Positions 1-8,542 of a DNA stretch of 64,000 nucleotides are shown here, one piece after another. This DNA is from CAILZL01 sp050248275. Lineage in GTDB: Bacteria; Pseudomonadota; Gammaproteobacteria; Steroidobacterales; Steroidobacteraceae. Location: NCBI GenBank assembly GCA_050248275.1, contig JBFWSR010000006.1, forward strand, positions 1-64,000. The letters run 5' to 3'. The notes below the pieces were generated by a model. The model searched no databases. It was not told the origin of the DNA and was given only the letters and a program-made list of their open reading frames with translations. Each line of letters starts with the position of its first letter. The stretch's first letter is position 1. Position numbers and translations under genes: made by a program.

Positions 1-260
1 GAGGTTGGCAAAGCACCATCCAATCTTGGGTTCTTCGACGACGGGAAGTTAAAGCATGAAACGAATCCATCCGGTTATCGGAAGAAGCCCGGCCACTATG
101 ATGATTGCATCATGAGGAAGCTATCGCGAGTGCTGCGCCACCACCTTCCTATTGCTTAATAGGCCGCAACTGCCAAACATGGGCAGACAATGTTCGAAAA
201 GAGTACAAGCGCCTGGAGAAAAACCCTGTAGTCAAGAAAGAATGTGAGGTCTGCAAATGA
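1..260 (+). pseudogene. C-terminal tip of an Rhs-type toxin, frameshifted
   Basis: The gene enters from the left edge in frame 1 and stops at the TAA at 157-159. From about position 105, frame 3 continues with better coding sense (PPPSYCLIGRNCQTWADNVR) to a TGA at 258-260. Losing one G near 114-115 explains the switch: restoring it joins DDCIM to EEAIASAA. The GFFDDG element, the YDD segment and the NCQTWAD motif resemble the C-terminal tips of Rhs repeat proteins. The NCxxW cysteine recalls the nucleophile of permuted NlpC/LRAT-like folds (inference). The stop overlaps the next gene as ATGA, as in toxin-immunity pairs. The main Rhs body lies outside the window. A sequencing error could also explain the shift. 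Confidence 0.6.
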
Positions 261-478
261 TTGTCGCTTATTTCATTAGTGCAGCTATCGGCGTAGGGAT
301 GTTCTTTATTGCATCGAAGTTAAGCTTGCCGATGCGGCTGGGACTGAGTATTGGCACCTTTCTCGTGCTTATGCTTGCTGTAACGATCATCATCAATCGC
401 GTTGGTGATCGTGCCCCACCAGATGCCGTGACTATTGATCCTAAGCAGTTGCAGGATGGTGGCAATAGCAAAGAGTAG
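257..478 (+). CDS. Small two-helix membrane protein, candidate immunity protein
   Basis: The product has 73 residues, with hydrophobic segments at about 1-20 and 27-47 and a polar tail of about 25 residues. The ATG overlaps the upstream TGA by four bases, and a GAGG ribosome binding site sits about 8 bases before it. A small membrane protein coupled to the end of an Rhs toxin frame is the usual position for a cognate immunity protein. I recognise no family, so the role rests on context only. Base composition is lower in GC than in the genes to the right, in keeping with an accessory locus. Confidence 0.6.
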   Translation: MIVAYFISAAIGVGMFFIASKLSLPMRLGLSIGTFLVLMLAVTIIINRVGDRAPPDAVTIDPKQLQDGGNSKE

Positions 479-735
479 TCACATAGAGTGGGAGTCCTTA
501 ATATGGCCCTGCTAAGTTTCCGTGAAATGTATGCGTCAGAACACCTTCATGTTTTCGCATCCTTCTCCCGGTATGCACAGTGATCGGCTATGGCTATAAC
601 AGCATCGGCCAGCTCCATGGGTGGTCGGATCGTAGGTATTTTGGTTCGATAAGTTCTATGAATACCTGCGGATCGACAACTCACGCCACCAGTATTTGTC
701 TGCGGGTGAACAAATAAAACTTTGTTCATTCCGGC
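479..735. other. Intergenic region with no supported gene
   Basis: This 257-base stretch follows the candidate immunity gene and is less GC-rich than the following genes. One reading frame at about 635-735 has some coding character, but it has no start and no family I can name. It may be debris from the accessory locus or non-coding. No clear terminator or promoter was found. Confidence 0.3.
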
Positions 736-2097
736 TCAGGCGTGTTTCCTGACAACCAGCAGCGCCATGGCGCAGGACGCAATCCGGGCATGACTCAGGT
801 CGGCGCGGCTGGTGAGCACGATGGGCACCCGTGCGCCGAGGACAATGCCTGCCGCTTGCGCATTGGCCAGATACTGCAATTGCTTGGCGAGCATGTTGCC
901 CGACTCCAGTTCCGGCACCACCAGAATATCCGCGTGTCCCGCCACGCTGGAATGCAGTTGTTTGGCCTCGGCGGCGGCGGCTGATACCGCGTTGTCGAAG
1001 GCCAGGGGTCCATCGAGAATGCCGCCGGTGATCTGTCCCCGCTCGGCCATCTTGCACAGCGCGGCCGCATCCAGGGTGGAACGCAATTTGTCGTTGATGG
1101 TTTCGACTGCGGCCAGAATCGCCACGCGCGGCTCGGGGATGCCCAGCACATGCGCCAGATCAATGGCGTTCTGCACGATGTCGCGTTTGACGTTGAGATC
1201 CGGCGCGATGTTGATGGCTGCATCGGTGATCAGCAAGGGATGCGAGTAACTGGGCACATCCATGGCGAATACATGACTCATGCGCCGCCCGGTGCGCAGA
1301 CCGGACTCGCTGGATACCACCGCCGCCATCAGCTCGTCGGTATGCAGGCTGCCCTTCATGATGGCATCCACTTCGCCACCACGCGCCAGCGCCACCGCTT
1401 GTGCCGCAGCGGCATGACTGTGCGGCGTATCGACCATCGTGTAGGCAGCGATATTCAGTCCGGCACTGGCCGCTGTTGCCGCAATCTTCGCGGCAGGCCC
1501 CACCAGGGTGGGCACGATCAATTCCGCATTGGCGGCTTCCACCGCGCCGCGTAACGATTCGGCATCGCAGGGATGCACAACCGCCACGCGAATCGGATTC
1601 AGGCCCTGTGTCAGGCCCATCAGGCGCCGGTAACGTGCGTTCTGGTCGATACGCTGTGCCGGTGGCATGGCCGTGCGCGTGCGTCTGATTTTCTGTGTGG
1701 GCGCCAGTACTTCGGTGGTGCCGCTGACCAGTATCTCGCCCCGCTGGCTGACACACTGGCACTGCAACGTCACCTGTCGATTCTGCGGGTTCTTCTCCAG
1801 CACCGTAACCGTCGTGGTCACGTCTTCATCCAGATGCAGGGGCCGGCAGAACTCCAGCTTCTGTCTGAGGTAACGGGTGCCCGTGCCGGGATAGTCGGCG
1901 CCCAGCACCGTGAAGATCAGGATGCCGCCCCACATGCCTTGCGCGAGCCGTTCAGGAAATACCGCGTTATCAGTTGATGGGCCAATCCCCGACAGGATGT
2001 CCAGCAGCCGCATATCCTCTGCTGTCAGACGACGCACGGCACTGACCGATGTGCCCACTGCAATTTCATCAAAGGTGAAGTTGTCGATGTATTCCAT
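736..2097 (-). CDS. MaoC-like / phosphate acetyltransferase fusion protein
   Basis: The 453-residue protein has an N-terminal hot-dog (MaoC-like) domain at about 5-135 and a phosphate acetyl/butyryltransferase domain at about 150-450. It matches the family annotated as bifunctional enoyl-CoA hydratase/phosphate acetyltransferase in length and order. The transferase part is well kept (MKGSLHTDEL, LLITDAAINIAPDL, ITGGILDGPLAFDNA) and should exchange acyl-CoA and acyl-phosphate. The hydratase motif D-x-N-P-x-H is not recognisable: the region reads SGIGPSTDN, so this domain may not be catalytic. No acetate kinase gene lies nearby, although such genes often accompany this fusion. The gene stands beside a universal stress gene on the same strand. 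Confidence 0.85.
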   Translation of the reverse strand: MEYIDNFTFDEIAVGTSVSAVRRLTAEDMRLLDILSGIGPSTDNAVFPERLAQGMWGGILIFTVLGADYPGTGTRYLRQKLEFCRPLHLDEDVTTTVTVLEKNPQNRQVTLQCQCVSQRGEILVSGTTEVLAPTQKIRRTRTAMPPAQRIDQNARYRRLMGLTQGLNPIRVAVVHPCDAESLRGAVEAANAELIVPTLVGPAAKIAATAASAGLNIAAYTMVDTPHSHAAAAQAVALARGGEVDAIMKGSLHTDELMAAVVSSESGLRTGRRMSHVFAMDVPSYSHPLLITDAAINIAPDLNVKRDIVQNAIDLAHVLGIPEPRVAILAAVETINDKLRSTLDAAALCKMAERGQITGGILDGPLAFDNAVSAAAAEAKQLHSSVAGHADILVVPELESGNMLAKQLQYLANAQAAGIVLGARVPIVLTSRADLSHARIASCAMALLVVRKHA

Positions 2098-2266
2098 GAT
2101 GGTTCAATTTGGATGTAAAGCGCCCGGTGAGCAAAGTTTAAGCCTTTCATGCCCGTCCCTATGTGACGAATGCGCGACAGTCCCAGATCAGGGGTTGCCC
2201 GATACAACAGTACAGAAGCCACCGTCAGGCGCTGGTTCAATCACATCAATGACACCTCAATGGATG

Positions 2267-3238
2267 TCAGGCTTTCAGACCGAGTCTTGATTCTGCAGTG
2301 CGTTTTGGCACCGAGGTCTTGAATGCCTCCGGCTTGACGATCAGCAGGTCGCAACGCAGCTTGTCGATCAGTTTCTCCGCCGTGTTGCCGATGAACGAGC
2401 GCTGCAGCCCGCTGCGCGAGACTGCGCCCATCACCACCACGCTGGCCTTGTATTTCGTGCTGAGCGCGCTGATGACCTCGACCGGATCGCCTTCCTTGAC
2501 GAGACAGCGGCTGGCCGCGATGCCATGGCGCGTGGCCAGTTGTGCCACCTGCTCCTTGATGCCGGCGAGAAAACGGCGCGCACGATCCGGCGCAACGGGC
2601 AGTCGCAGGGGTTCAATGAAGTTGGATGTCGCAGCGCTGAGCGGCGCGCTATAGGCATGCGCCAGCGTCACCGAACCACCGAGCTGGGCAGTCAGCGCCG
2701 CAGCATGCTCGAGAATGCGATCGTCCAGTAGCGAAGGCTTGGCATGGGCGTGCAGCGGATCAACCGCAGCCAGCACGGATACTTTGGCCGGCAAGCGCCG
2801 CGTTTTGACGAACCACAGCGGACAGGGACAGGCGCGAATCAATTCCCAGTCGGTATTGGCCAGTAACCAGCGTTCAATGGCGCCGTGGCGATGCGATTCC
2901 GCCACCAGCAGATCCGCTTTGCTTTTCAGCAGGTGCCGCACGATGGCTTCATGCGCTGGAAAATCCCATTCCACGGCGCATGTCACTGCAATGCCTGCCT
3001 TCTGCAAAGGCTTGGCCAGACGTTCCAGCGCCTTGCGGCGATAGGCGATCGCCGCCCGCAGCGCTTCCGCACTCGATTTCGGCGCAGGTTCAGGTAGTGG
3101 GTATGGCAGCGAGAACGCATGAAACAAGGTGAGGCGTGCGCCGCAACGGGCCGCCATGTCCGCCGCCTTTTTGAGCGCCATCTGTTTCTTGATGAAGGGA
3201 TCGGCGATGGCGACGACGAGATGTTGCCAGGTTGTCAT
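2267..3238 (-). CDS. Tandem-domain universal stress protein
   Basis: The 323-residue cytoplasmic protein has two UspA domains, roughly 1-150 and 155-305. The second ends in the nucleotide-binding type signature MGAVSRSGLQRSFIGNTAE. Tandem Usp proteins bind ATP or other ligands and help survival under stress; the precise substrate is unknown. It closely resembles the protein at 32910-33863, with the same GNTAE ending to its loop and the same lengths, so the two look like paralogues. The ATG start has an AAGG about 11 bases upstream. It lies 169 bases from the upstream end of the MaoC/Pta gene and is divergent from nhaA. Confidence 0.9.
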   Translation of the reverse strand: MTTWQHLVVAIADPFIKKQMALKKAADMAARCGARLTLFHAFSLPYPLPEPAPKSSAEALRAAIAYRRKALERLAKPLQKAGIAVTCAVEWDFPAHEAIVRHLLKSKADLLVAESHRHGAIERWLLANTDWELIRACPCPLWFVKTRRLPAKVSVLAAVDPLHAHAKPSLLDDRILEHAAALTAQLGGSVTLAHAYSAPLSAATSNFIEPLRLPVAPDRARRFLAGIKEQVAQLATRHGIAASRCLVKEGDPVEVISALSTKYKASVVVMGAVSRSGLQRSFIGNTAEKLIDKLRCDLLIVKPEAFKTSVPKRTAESRLGLKA

Positions 3239-3561
3239 TGCGGACCAGCCTTTTTAGACGATGCAGAATGTTGCATGCTACTCCGGAAACTGCCGGCAAC
3301 GACATTGCGGCGAACACTCATGATGGCGTGCGCAGCCGTTATGACGGTTGCTCGCCGGCGCTGGAAAACGACATCAAGTCACAATTGAGCCCATACTTCC
3401 TGAATATCGCCCTACCTGAATTCTGCCGGCGCGGTAAGCAGTAATGACGACGCTTGTCCGCGATCAGCAAACAGTATTTAATCGTTGCGGGTGCCGGTGC
3501 CTCTAGTAACCATCTCCGGCAGGTATGAGTTGGTCGGGCCGCCAGCTATGGAGCCATGTTC
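3239..3561. other. Divergent intergenic region between usp and nhaA
   Basis: These roughly 320 bases separate two divergent starts and should hold both promoters. No protein-coding frame looks real. I found no convincing sigma-70 pair, FNR-type box or terminator by eye. A GGAG at 3550-3553 serves as ribosome binding site for nhaA. Confidence 0.4.
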
Positions 3562-4950
3562 ATGCGTACTCATACCCCCCATCCGACCTGGGGCACCTCT
3601 CAGCATATAACCGATCGGGTTTTACGTACCCTCGAACAGTTCCTGCATATCGAAGCGGTCAGCGGCGGCGTGCTGATTGCCGCCGCCGTAGTCGCGTTGC
3701 TGTGGGCCAATTCGCCATTCTCCGATTCGTATCATGCACTATGGCATCTTCCGGTGACGTTCGGCATGGGCGGCATGGTTGTCACGCAATCGCTGCATTT
3801 CCTGGTCAACGACGGACTGATGACCATTTTCTTTCTGGTCGCCGGTCTGGAGATCCGCCGTGAACTGTACGAGGGCGCGCTCTCCAGTCCCCAACAATCG
3901 GTATTGCCGCTGGCTGCGGCCATCGGCGGCGTCCTCCTCCCCGCCTGCATTTATCTCGGTCTGAATCCTGACAATGCATCCCGGCAAGGCTGGGCCATAC
4001 CCATTGCCACCGATATCGCCTTCGCATTGGGCATCCTGGCTCTGCTGGGACGCGCCATTCCGCGCGGCATACGCGTGTTGTTGCTGGCGTTGGCGATTAT
4101 TGACGACATCCTGGCCGTTCTGGTCATTGCCATTTTTTACTCGCATGACTTGCGGCTGGATGGCGCATACATCGCCATTTGCGCAGTTGCCTTGGTGCTG
4201 TTGTTCCAGCGTTTCGGCATCCGGGCGGCCCTGGCGTATGTGATCCCGGGCTTGATGTTGTGGTTTGGTTTGCTGCGTCTGGGCGTCCATCCCACCTTGG
4301 GCGGCGTCATCCTCGGGTTGCTGACGCCTGTCGTGCCGCTGACCACCCGGCATCGAAAGGCGCTCTTCACCAGCAAGCTGAACAAGGCAGCGGCGCTGGC
4401 ACAGGCCGATGACATCAAGGACGATGAATGGATCGATTCACTGAAGCAGATACAGACCGTACAGCGCGACCTGATACCGCCGGCCATCGACGTGCAGACA
4501 GCGCTGCATCCCTGGGTGGCCTATGGAATCATGCCGTTGTTTGCCTTCGCCAATGCCGGCGTGACATTTACGCTGACGGATCTCGGCGCCGTCTTATCCA
4601 GTTCAGCAGTTCAGGGAATTTTTCTGGGTCTGTTGCTGGGCAAGCCTGCCGGCATCCTGCTGGCCAGCCTGATCGTTGTTCGTTTGCGCTGGTGCGTTCT
4701 GCCTGTCGAGGTGGCCTGGAAGGGATTGATCCTGGTGGCCATTCTGGCGGGCATCGGTTTCACCATGTCGATCTTCATCGCCACACTGGCCTTTGGCGAA
4801 GGCGAGGCGCTGTCGTCCGCAAAGATCGCCATCTTGTTTGCATCCTGTCTGGCGGCACTGTCCGCATTGATTTTTGGAAAATGGATGTTTTCCGCAAGCA
4901 CGCATCCTGTGGAGCCAGCACAGCTTGCTTCAGATCAGGAAGCAGGCTGA
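3562..4950 (+). CDS. nhaA: Na+/H+ antiporter NhaA
   Basis: The protein has 462 residues from this start, longer than the 388 of E. coli NhaA because of an N-terminal extension, a larger cytoplasmic loop at about 265-305 and a C-terminal tail. It is an inner-membrane protein that expels Na+ in exchange for H+. Both signature regions are intact: ATDIAFALGILALLG, with the first essential Asp, and ALAIIDDILAVLVIAIFY, with the Asp pair of the ion site. An ATG at 3556 is in frame, but GGAG at 3550 is spaced better for 3562. It heads a run of same-strand stress and transport genes. Confidence 0.95.
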   Translation: MRTHTPHPTWGTSQHITDRVLRTLEQFLHIEAVSGGVLIAAAVVALLWANSPFSDSYHALWHLPVTFGMGGMVVTQSLHFLVNDGLMTIFFLVAGLEIRRELYEGALSSPQQSVLPLAAAIGGVLLPACIYLGLNPDNASRQGWAIPIATDIAFALGILALLGRAIPRGIRVLLLALAIIDDILAVLVIAIFYSHDLRLDGAYIAICAVALVLLFQRFGIRAALAYVIPGLMLWFGLLRLGVHPTLGGVILGLLTPVVPLTTRHRKALFTSKLNKAAALAQADDIKDDEWIDSLKQIQTVQRDLIPPAIDVQTALHPWVAYGIMPLFAFANAGVTFTLTDLGAVLSSSAVQGIFLGLLLGKPAGILLASLIVVRLRWCVLPVEVAWKGLILVAILAGIGFTMSIFIATLAFGEGEALSSAKIAILFASCLAALSALIFGKWMFSASTHPVEPAQLASDQEAG

Positions 4951-5011
4951 CTCGCAGAAGCTGAGCATCACCATTGTCTTTGTCCCACCCTGTCGAAAAC
5001 AGATTCAAGTC

Positions 5012-5890
5012 ATGACACCGAAAAAAATTCTGGTTGCCACCGATTTTTCATCCGCCGGCGAACTGGCAGTGCAACGCGCAGCAACCCTGGCGCAACGCTA
5101 CCGGGCCGAGTTGCGCTTGCTGCACGCCGTCCCACCACAGCGCTGGCTTGATGGTCTGCTGCCATCGCGACAGCACTGGACGCAACAGGTCAGCGCCCGG
5201 GCAAGCGTTGCGTTAAAGGCCCTGGCCGATCAGCTTGCCACGGACAGGAAGATCGACGTCAGCACTGCATTGATACGAGGCAGGGCTTCCGTCGCCATCG
5301 CCTCCGGCATGGAACAATTCAAACCCGATCTGGTAGTGATCGGAGCCGTTGGCGAACGATTGCTGGATGCGCAAACCGGTCTGGGAAACACCGCAATGCA
5401 ATTGCTGCGCACCACTGAAACGCCTGCGTTGCTGGTAAGGCGACACGACATCGAATTGCCGACGCGCATGCTTGCCGCGCTGGATCTGACGCCCGCTTCG
5501 GTGGCTGTAATGCGCTGGGCAAGGCTGCTGGCAGCCAGAGGCGGCGTATTGACTGCGCTGCATGTGTTCGATGCCCCGTTTGCCGATCGTTTACGCGGCT
5601 ACGGCGTGTCACGCAGGACCATTGATGTCTACGCCCGCGACCAGCAACTTGAACGGGAGCGCCTGTTGCGTTCAACGTTGCTTGAAGCCGGAGCCGGCAG
5701 GCAAACCAACAAACTGGTGTTACGCGGCGAAGCCATCAGGAGCATTACGGCGCAACTGCGAAAACTGAAAATAGACACTCTCGTCATCGGCAAGCATTCC
5801 CGACGCAAGCGCGATGCCGCTGCCCCATATGGCAGCGTCTGCCAGCATCTCGCGTATTTTGCGCCTGTCGATGTACTGATTGTGCCCTGA
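5012..5890 (+). CDS. Tandem-domain universal stress protein
   Basis: The 292-residue cytoplasmic protein starts at MTPKKILVATDFSS, the usual opening of a Usp domain. A longer in-frame extension would overlap nhaA and does not look coding. The first domain, about 1-145, ends in the loop VVIGAVGERLLDAQTGLGNT and the second runs to the end. The P-type ATPase gene follows after 9 bases, so co-transcription is likely. The second domain lacks a clean G-2x-G-9x-G(S/T) loop, so perhaps only the first binds nucleotide. Confidence 0.88.
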   Translation: MTPKKILVATDFSSAGELAVQRAATLAQRYRAELRLLHAVPPQRWLDGLLPSRQHWTQQVSARASVALKALADQLATDRKIDVSTALIRGRASVAIASGMEQFKPDLVVIGAVGERLLDAQTGLGNTAMQLLRTTETPALLVRRHDIELPTRMLAALDLTPASVAVMRWARLLAARGGVLTALHVFDAPFADRLRGYGVSRRTIDVYARDQQLERERLLRSTLLEAGAGRQTNKLVLRGEAIRSITAQLRKLKIDTLVIGKHSRRKRDAAAPYGSVCQHLAYFAPVDVLIVP

Positions 5891-5899
5891 GAGCGGACG

Positions 5900-8542
5900 A
5901 TGACTGACTGGCACTGCCTGACCGGCGCTGAAACGCTTGCCGCGCTCAATGACGCCCGGACGGATGCAATCGGGCTGACGGACGAACAGGTCGCGCAACG
6001 CCGCCTGAAGCATGGCGCCAACGTGCTCACGGAAGCGCCGCCGAATCCCTGGTGGCGCTTGCTGTTCAAACAGTTCGCCGATTTCATGATCCTGTTGTTG
6101 CTGCTCGCAGCCATTGTTTCCGGAATCATCGGCGACATTATCGATACCCTGGTCATCAGTCTGCTGGTGTTGTTGAACGCAGCCATGGGCACCTTCCAGG
6201 AATATCGCGCCGAACGCGCCATGCGCGCCCTCAAGGCCATGTCGGCACCCAATGCCCTGGTGATGCGCAACGGCCAACAGCAGGAAATTGCGGCAGCCGA
6301 TCTGGTGCCCGGCGATATCGTACTGCTCGATGCCGGTCGTATCGTGCCGGCGGATCTGCGTCTGCTGCAGAGCATTGCCTTGCGCATCAACGAAGCGGCG
6401 TTGACCGGCGAATCGTTGCCGGTTGAAAAAAACGATGCGGCGTCGCTGCACATGGACGCGCCGCTGGCCGAACGCAGCAACATGGCATACAAGGGCACCT
6501 TCGTCAGTTATGGCCGGGGACGCGGCGTGGTGATCGCCACCGGCATGCAGACCGAATTCGGCCGTATCGCCGGGCTGTTGCAACAAACGCAAGTGATGGC
6601 CACGCCATTACAACGCCGGCTGGCAGTCTTCGGGCGACGTCTGGCCATCATCGTGCTGGCGATCTGCATCGTGGTTTTTGTCCAGGGCTGGTTGCGTGGC
6701 GAACCGCTGCTGCCCATGTTCATGACCGCATTGAGTCTGGCCGTGGCTGCGCTGCCCGAAGCCCTGCCGGCAGTGGTAACCATTGCCCTGGCCCTGGGTG
6801 CGCGCAAGATGGTGGCCCAACATGCGCTGATCCGCCGTCTGCCTGCGGTGGAAACGCTGGGTTCGGTCACTTACATTTGCTCGGACAAAACCGGCACGCT
6901 CACCGAAAACAGAATGCGCGTGGAAGCGTATTACTGCGCAGGCGAGCGTACTGCCGCTCCCGGGCAGGGTAACTCATGGCAGTCGCTGCTGCGCGCCATC
7001 GGCGTCAGTCACGATGCGCAAACGAATCATGCCGGCGAACTGATCGGCGATCCCACCGAAGTGGCGCTGCTGGCAGCGGCGCTTGACGCCGGCTTCGATC
7101 AGGCGCGTCTCAGCGCAGAACTGCCGCGCGCCGACGAGATTCCCTTCGACTCAACCCGCAAACGCATGACCACCCTGCATGAAGATGGCGAACGCGGATT
7201 TCTGGCCATCACCAAGGGCGCGCCGGAAACATTGATCACGCTATGCAACAGCATGCTATTGGATGATGCCGCCGTTGCCATCGACCATGAATCGGTTCGT
7301 AACATGGCAGACCTCATGGCGGCTGATGGCATGCGCGTATTGGCAGTGGCCACACGACGCTGGCAACAGCATCCACAACGCATGAGCGCAGACCAGAGCG
7401 AACGGGATCTGACATTGGTGGGACTCGTCGGTTTGCTCGACCCGCCGCGCGCCGAAGCGCTGGATGCGGTGCGCATGTGCAGGCAGGCCGGCATTGTGCC
7501 GGTGATGATCACCGGCGATCATCCGCGCACGGCGCAGGCCATCGCTCGCCGCCTGGAACTGATCGACGGCGACGGCGAGGTGATGACCGGCCAGGAACTG
7601 GCGGAATCGCCGCCTGCGGAACTGCAACGCCGAATTCACGACATACGGGTATTCGCCCGCGTTTCGCCCGAACAAAAACTGAAGCTGGTGACCCTGTTGC
7701 AAGAACGCGGCGAATGCGTCGCCATGACCGGCGACGGCGTGAACGATGCCCCTGCCCTGCGCAAGGCTGACATCGGCGTGGCAATGGGCATCACCGGCAC
7801 CGATGTGGCCAAGGAAGCCAGCGCCATGGTGCTGATGGATGACAACTTCGCTACCGTGGTACGCGCAGTACGCGAAGGACGACGCATCTACGACAATCTC
7901 CGGCGCTTCATCCGCTATGTGCTCACCACCAATTCAGCAGAGATATGGATCATTTTTCTTGCGCCCTTCGTCGGCCTGCCGATTCCATTGCTGCCCATCC
8001 AGATTCTCTGGATCAACCTGGTCACCGACGGTTTTCCGGGTCTGGCGCTGGCCGCCGAACGCGCTGAAGCGCAGGTGATGCGCCGCCCCCCCCATCCGCC
8101 CGATGAAAGCATTCTGGCGCGCGGTCTCGGATTACAGGTACTGTGGACCGGCTTGTTGATGGCCGGTCTGGTGCTCGCCGGTCAGGCCTGGGCGCTGCAT
8201 ACCGGCTCTGAAAACTGGCAAACGCTGGTTTTCACCGCCTTGTGTTTTTCGCAGCTTGCTTATGTGCTGGCCATCCGCTCCGAACATCAACTGCTGTCTG
8301 AACTGGGCTTGTGGTCGAACCGGCCGCTGTTGGGCACGGTTGCGCTCACGGTGCTGCTACAACTGGCATTGATCTACACGCCGGTTTTGCAACGGCTGTT
8401 CAAGACCACGCCGCTCGCTCTTGACGAATTGCTGGCTGCCGTCGCCACAGCAGTATTCATTTTTATTGTGGTCGAACTGGAAAAACTGTTGTGGCGGTCT
8501 CGACGATTCAAAGCGGATGCCAGCAAGGAGCCGGCGGCATGA
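5900..8542 (+). CDS. P2-type cation-transporting ATPase (Ca2+-like)
   Basis: The 880-residue inner-membrane ATPase has all P-type landmarks: an N-terminal cation-ATPase domain, the actuator motif TGES at about 172, the phosphorylation motif DKTGTLTEN at about 331, the hinge TGDGVNDAPAL, and a C-terminal set of membrane helices. The M4 motif LPEALPAVV matches P2A/P2B calcium or manganese pumps, where PEG or PEA carries the ion-binding Glu. The next gene overlaps its stop as ATGA and encodes a CaCA exchanger, which supports Ca2+ as substrate (inference). Na+ or K+ cannot be excluded from sequence alone. Confidence 0.92.
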   Translation: MTDWHCLTGAETLAALNDARTDAIGLTDEQVAQRRLKHGANVLTEAPPNPWWRLLFKQFADFMILLLLLAAIVSGIIGDIIDTLVISLLVLLNAAMGTFQEYRAERAMRALKAMSAPNALVMRNGQQQEIAAADLVPGDIVLLDAGRIVPADLRLLQSIALRINEAALTGESLPVEKNDAASLHMDAPLAERSNMAYKGTFVSYGRGRGVVIATGMQTEFGRIAGLLQQTQVMATPLQRRLAVFGRRLAIIVLAICIVVFVQGWLRGEPLLPMFMTALSLAVAALPEALPAVVTIALALGARKMVAQHALIRRLPAVETLGSVTYICSDKTGTLTENRMRVEAYYCAGERTAAPGQGNSWQSLLRAIGVSHDAQTNHAGELIGDPTEVALLAAALDAGFDQARLSAELPRADEIPFDSTRKRMTTLHEDGERGFLAITKGAPETLITLCNSMLLDDAAVAIDHESVRNMADLMAADGMRVLAVATRRWQQHPQRMSADQSERDLTLVGLVGLLDPPRAEALDAVRMCRQAGIVPVMITGDHPRTAQAIARRLELIDGDGEVMTGQELAESPPAELQRRIHDIRVFARVSPEQKLKLVTLLQERGECVAMTGDGVNDAPALRKADIGVAMGITGTDVAKEASAMVLMDDNFATVVRAVREGRRIYDNLRRFIRYVLTTNSAEIWIIFLAPFVGLPIPLLPIQILWINLVTDGFPGLALAAERAEAQVMRRPPHPPDESILARGLGLQVLWTGLLMAGLVLAGQAWALHTGSENWQTLVFTALCFSQLAYVLAIRSEHQLLSELGLWSNRPLLGTVALTVLLQLALIYTPVLQRLFKTTPLALDELLAAVATAVFIFIVVELEKLLWRSRRFKADASKEPAA

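Noticed and set aside
635..735. Possible transposase tail in the plus frame near 640-720
   Set aside because: The residues only loosely resemble integrase C-termini, there is no start, no inverted repeat and no second copy.
2236..2250. FNR/ANR-like box (TTGAT half-site) upstream of the MaoC/Pta gene
   Set aside because: Only one half-site fits; the second half does not match ATCAA, and similar partial matches occur by chance.
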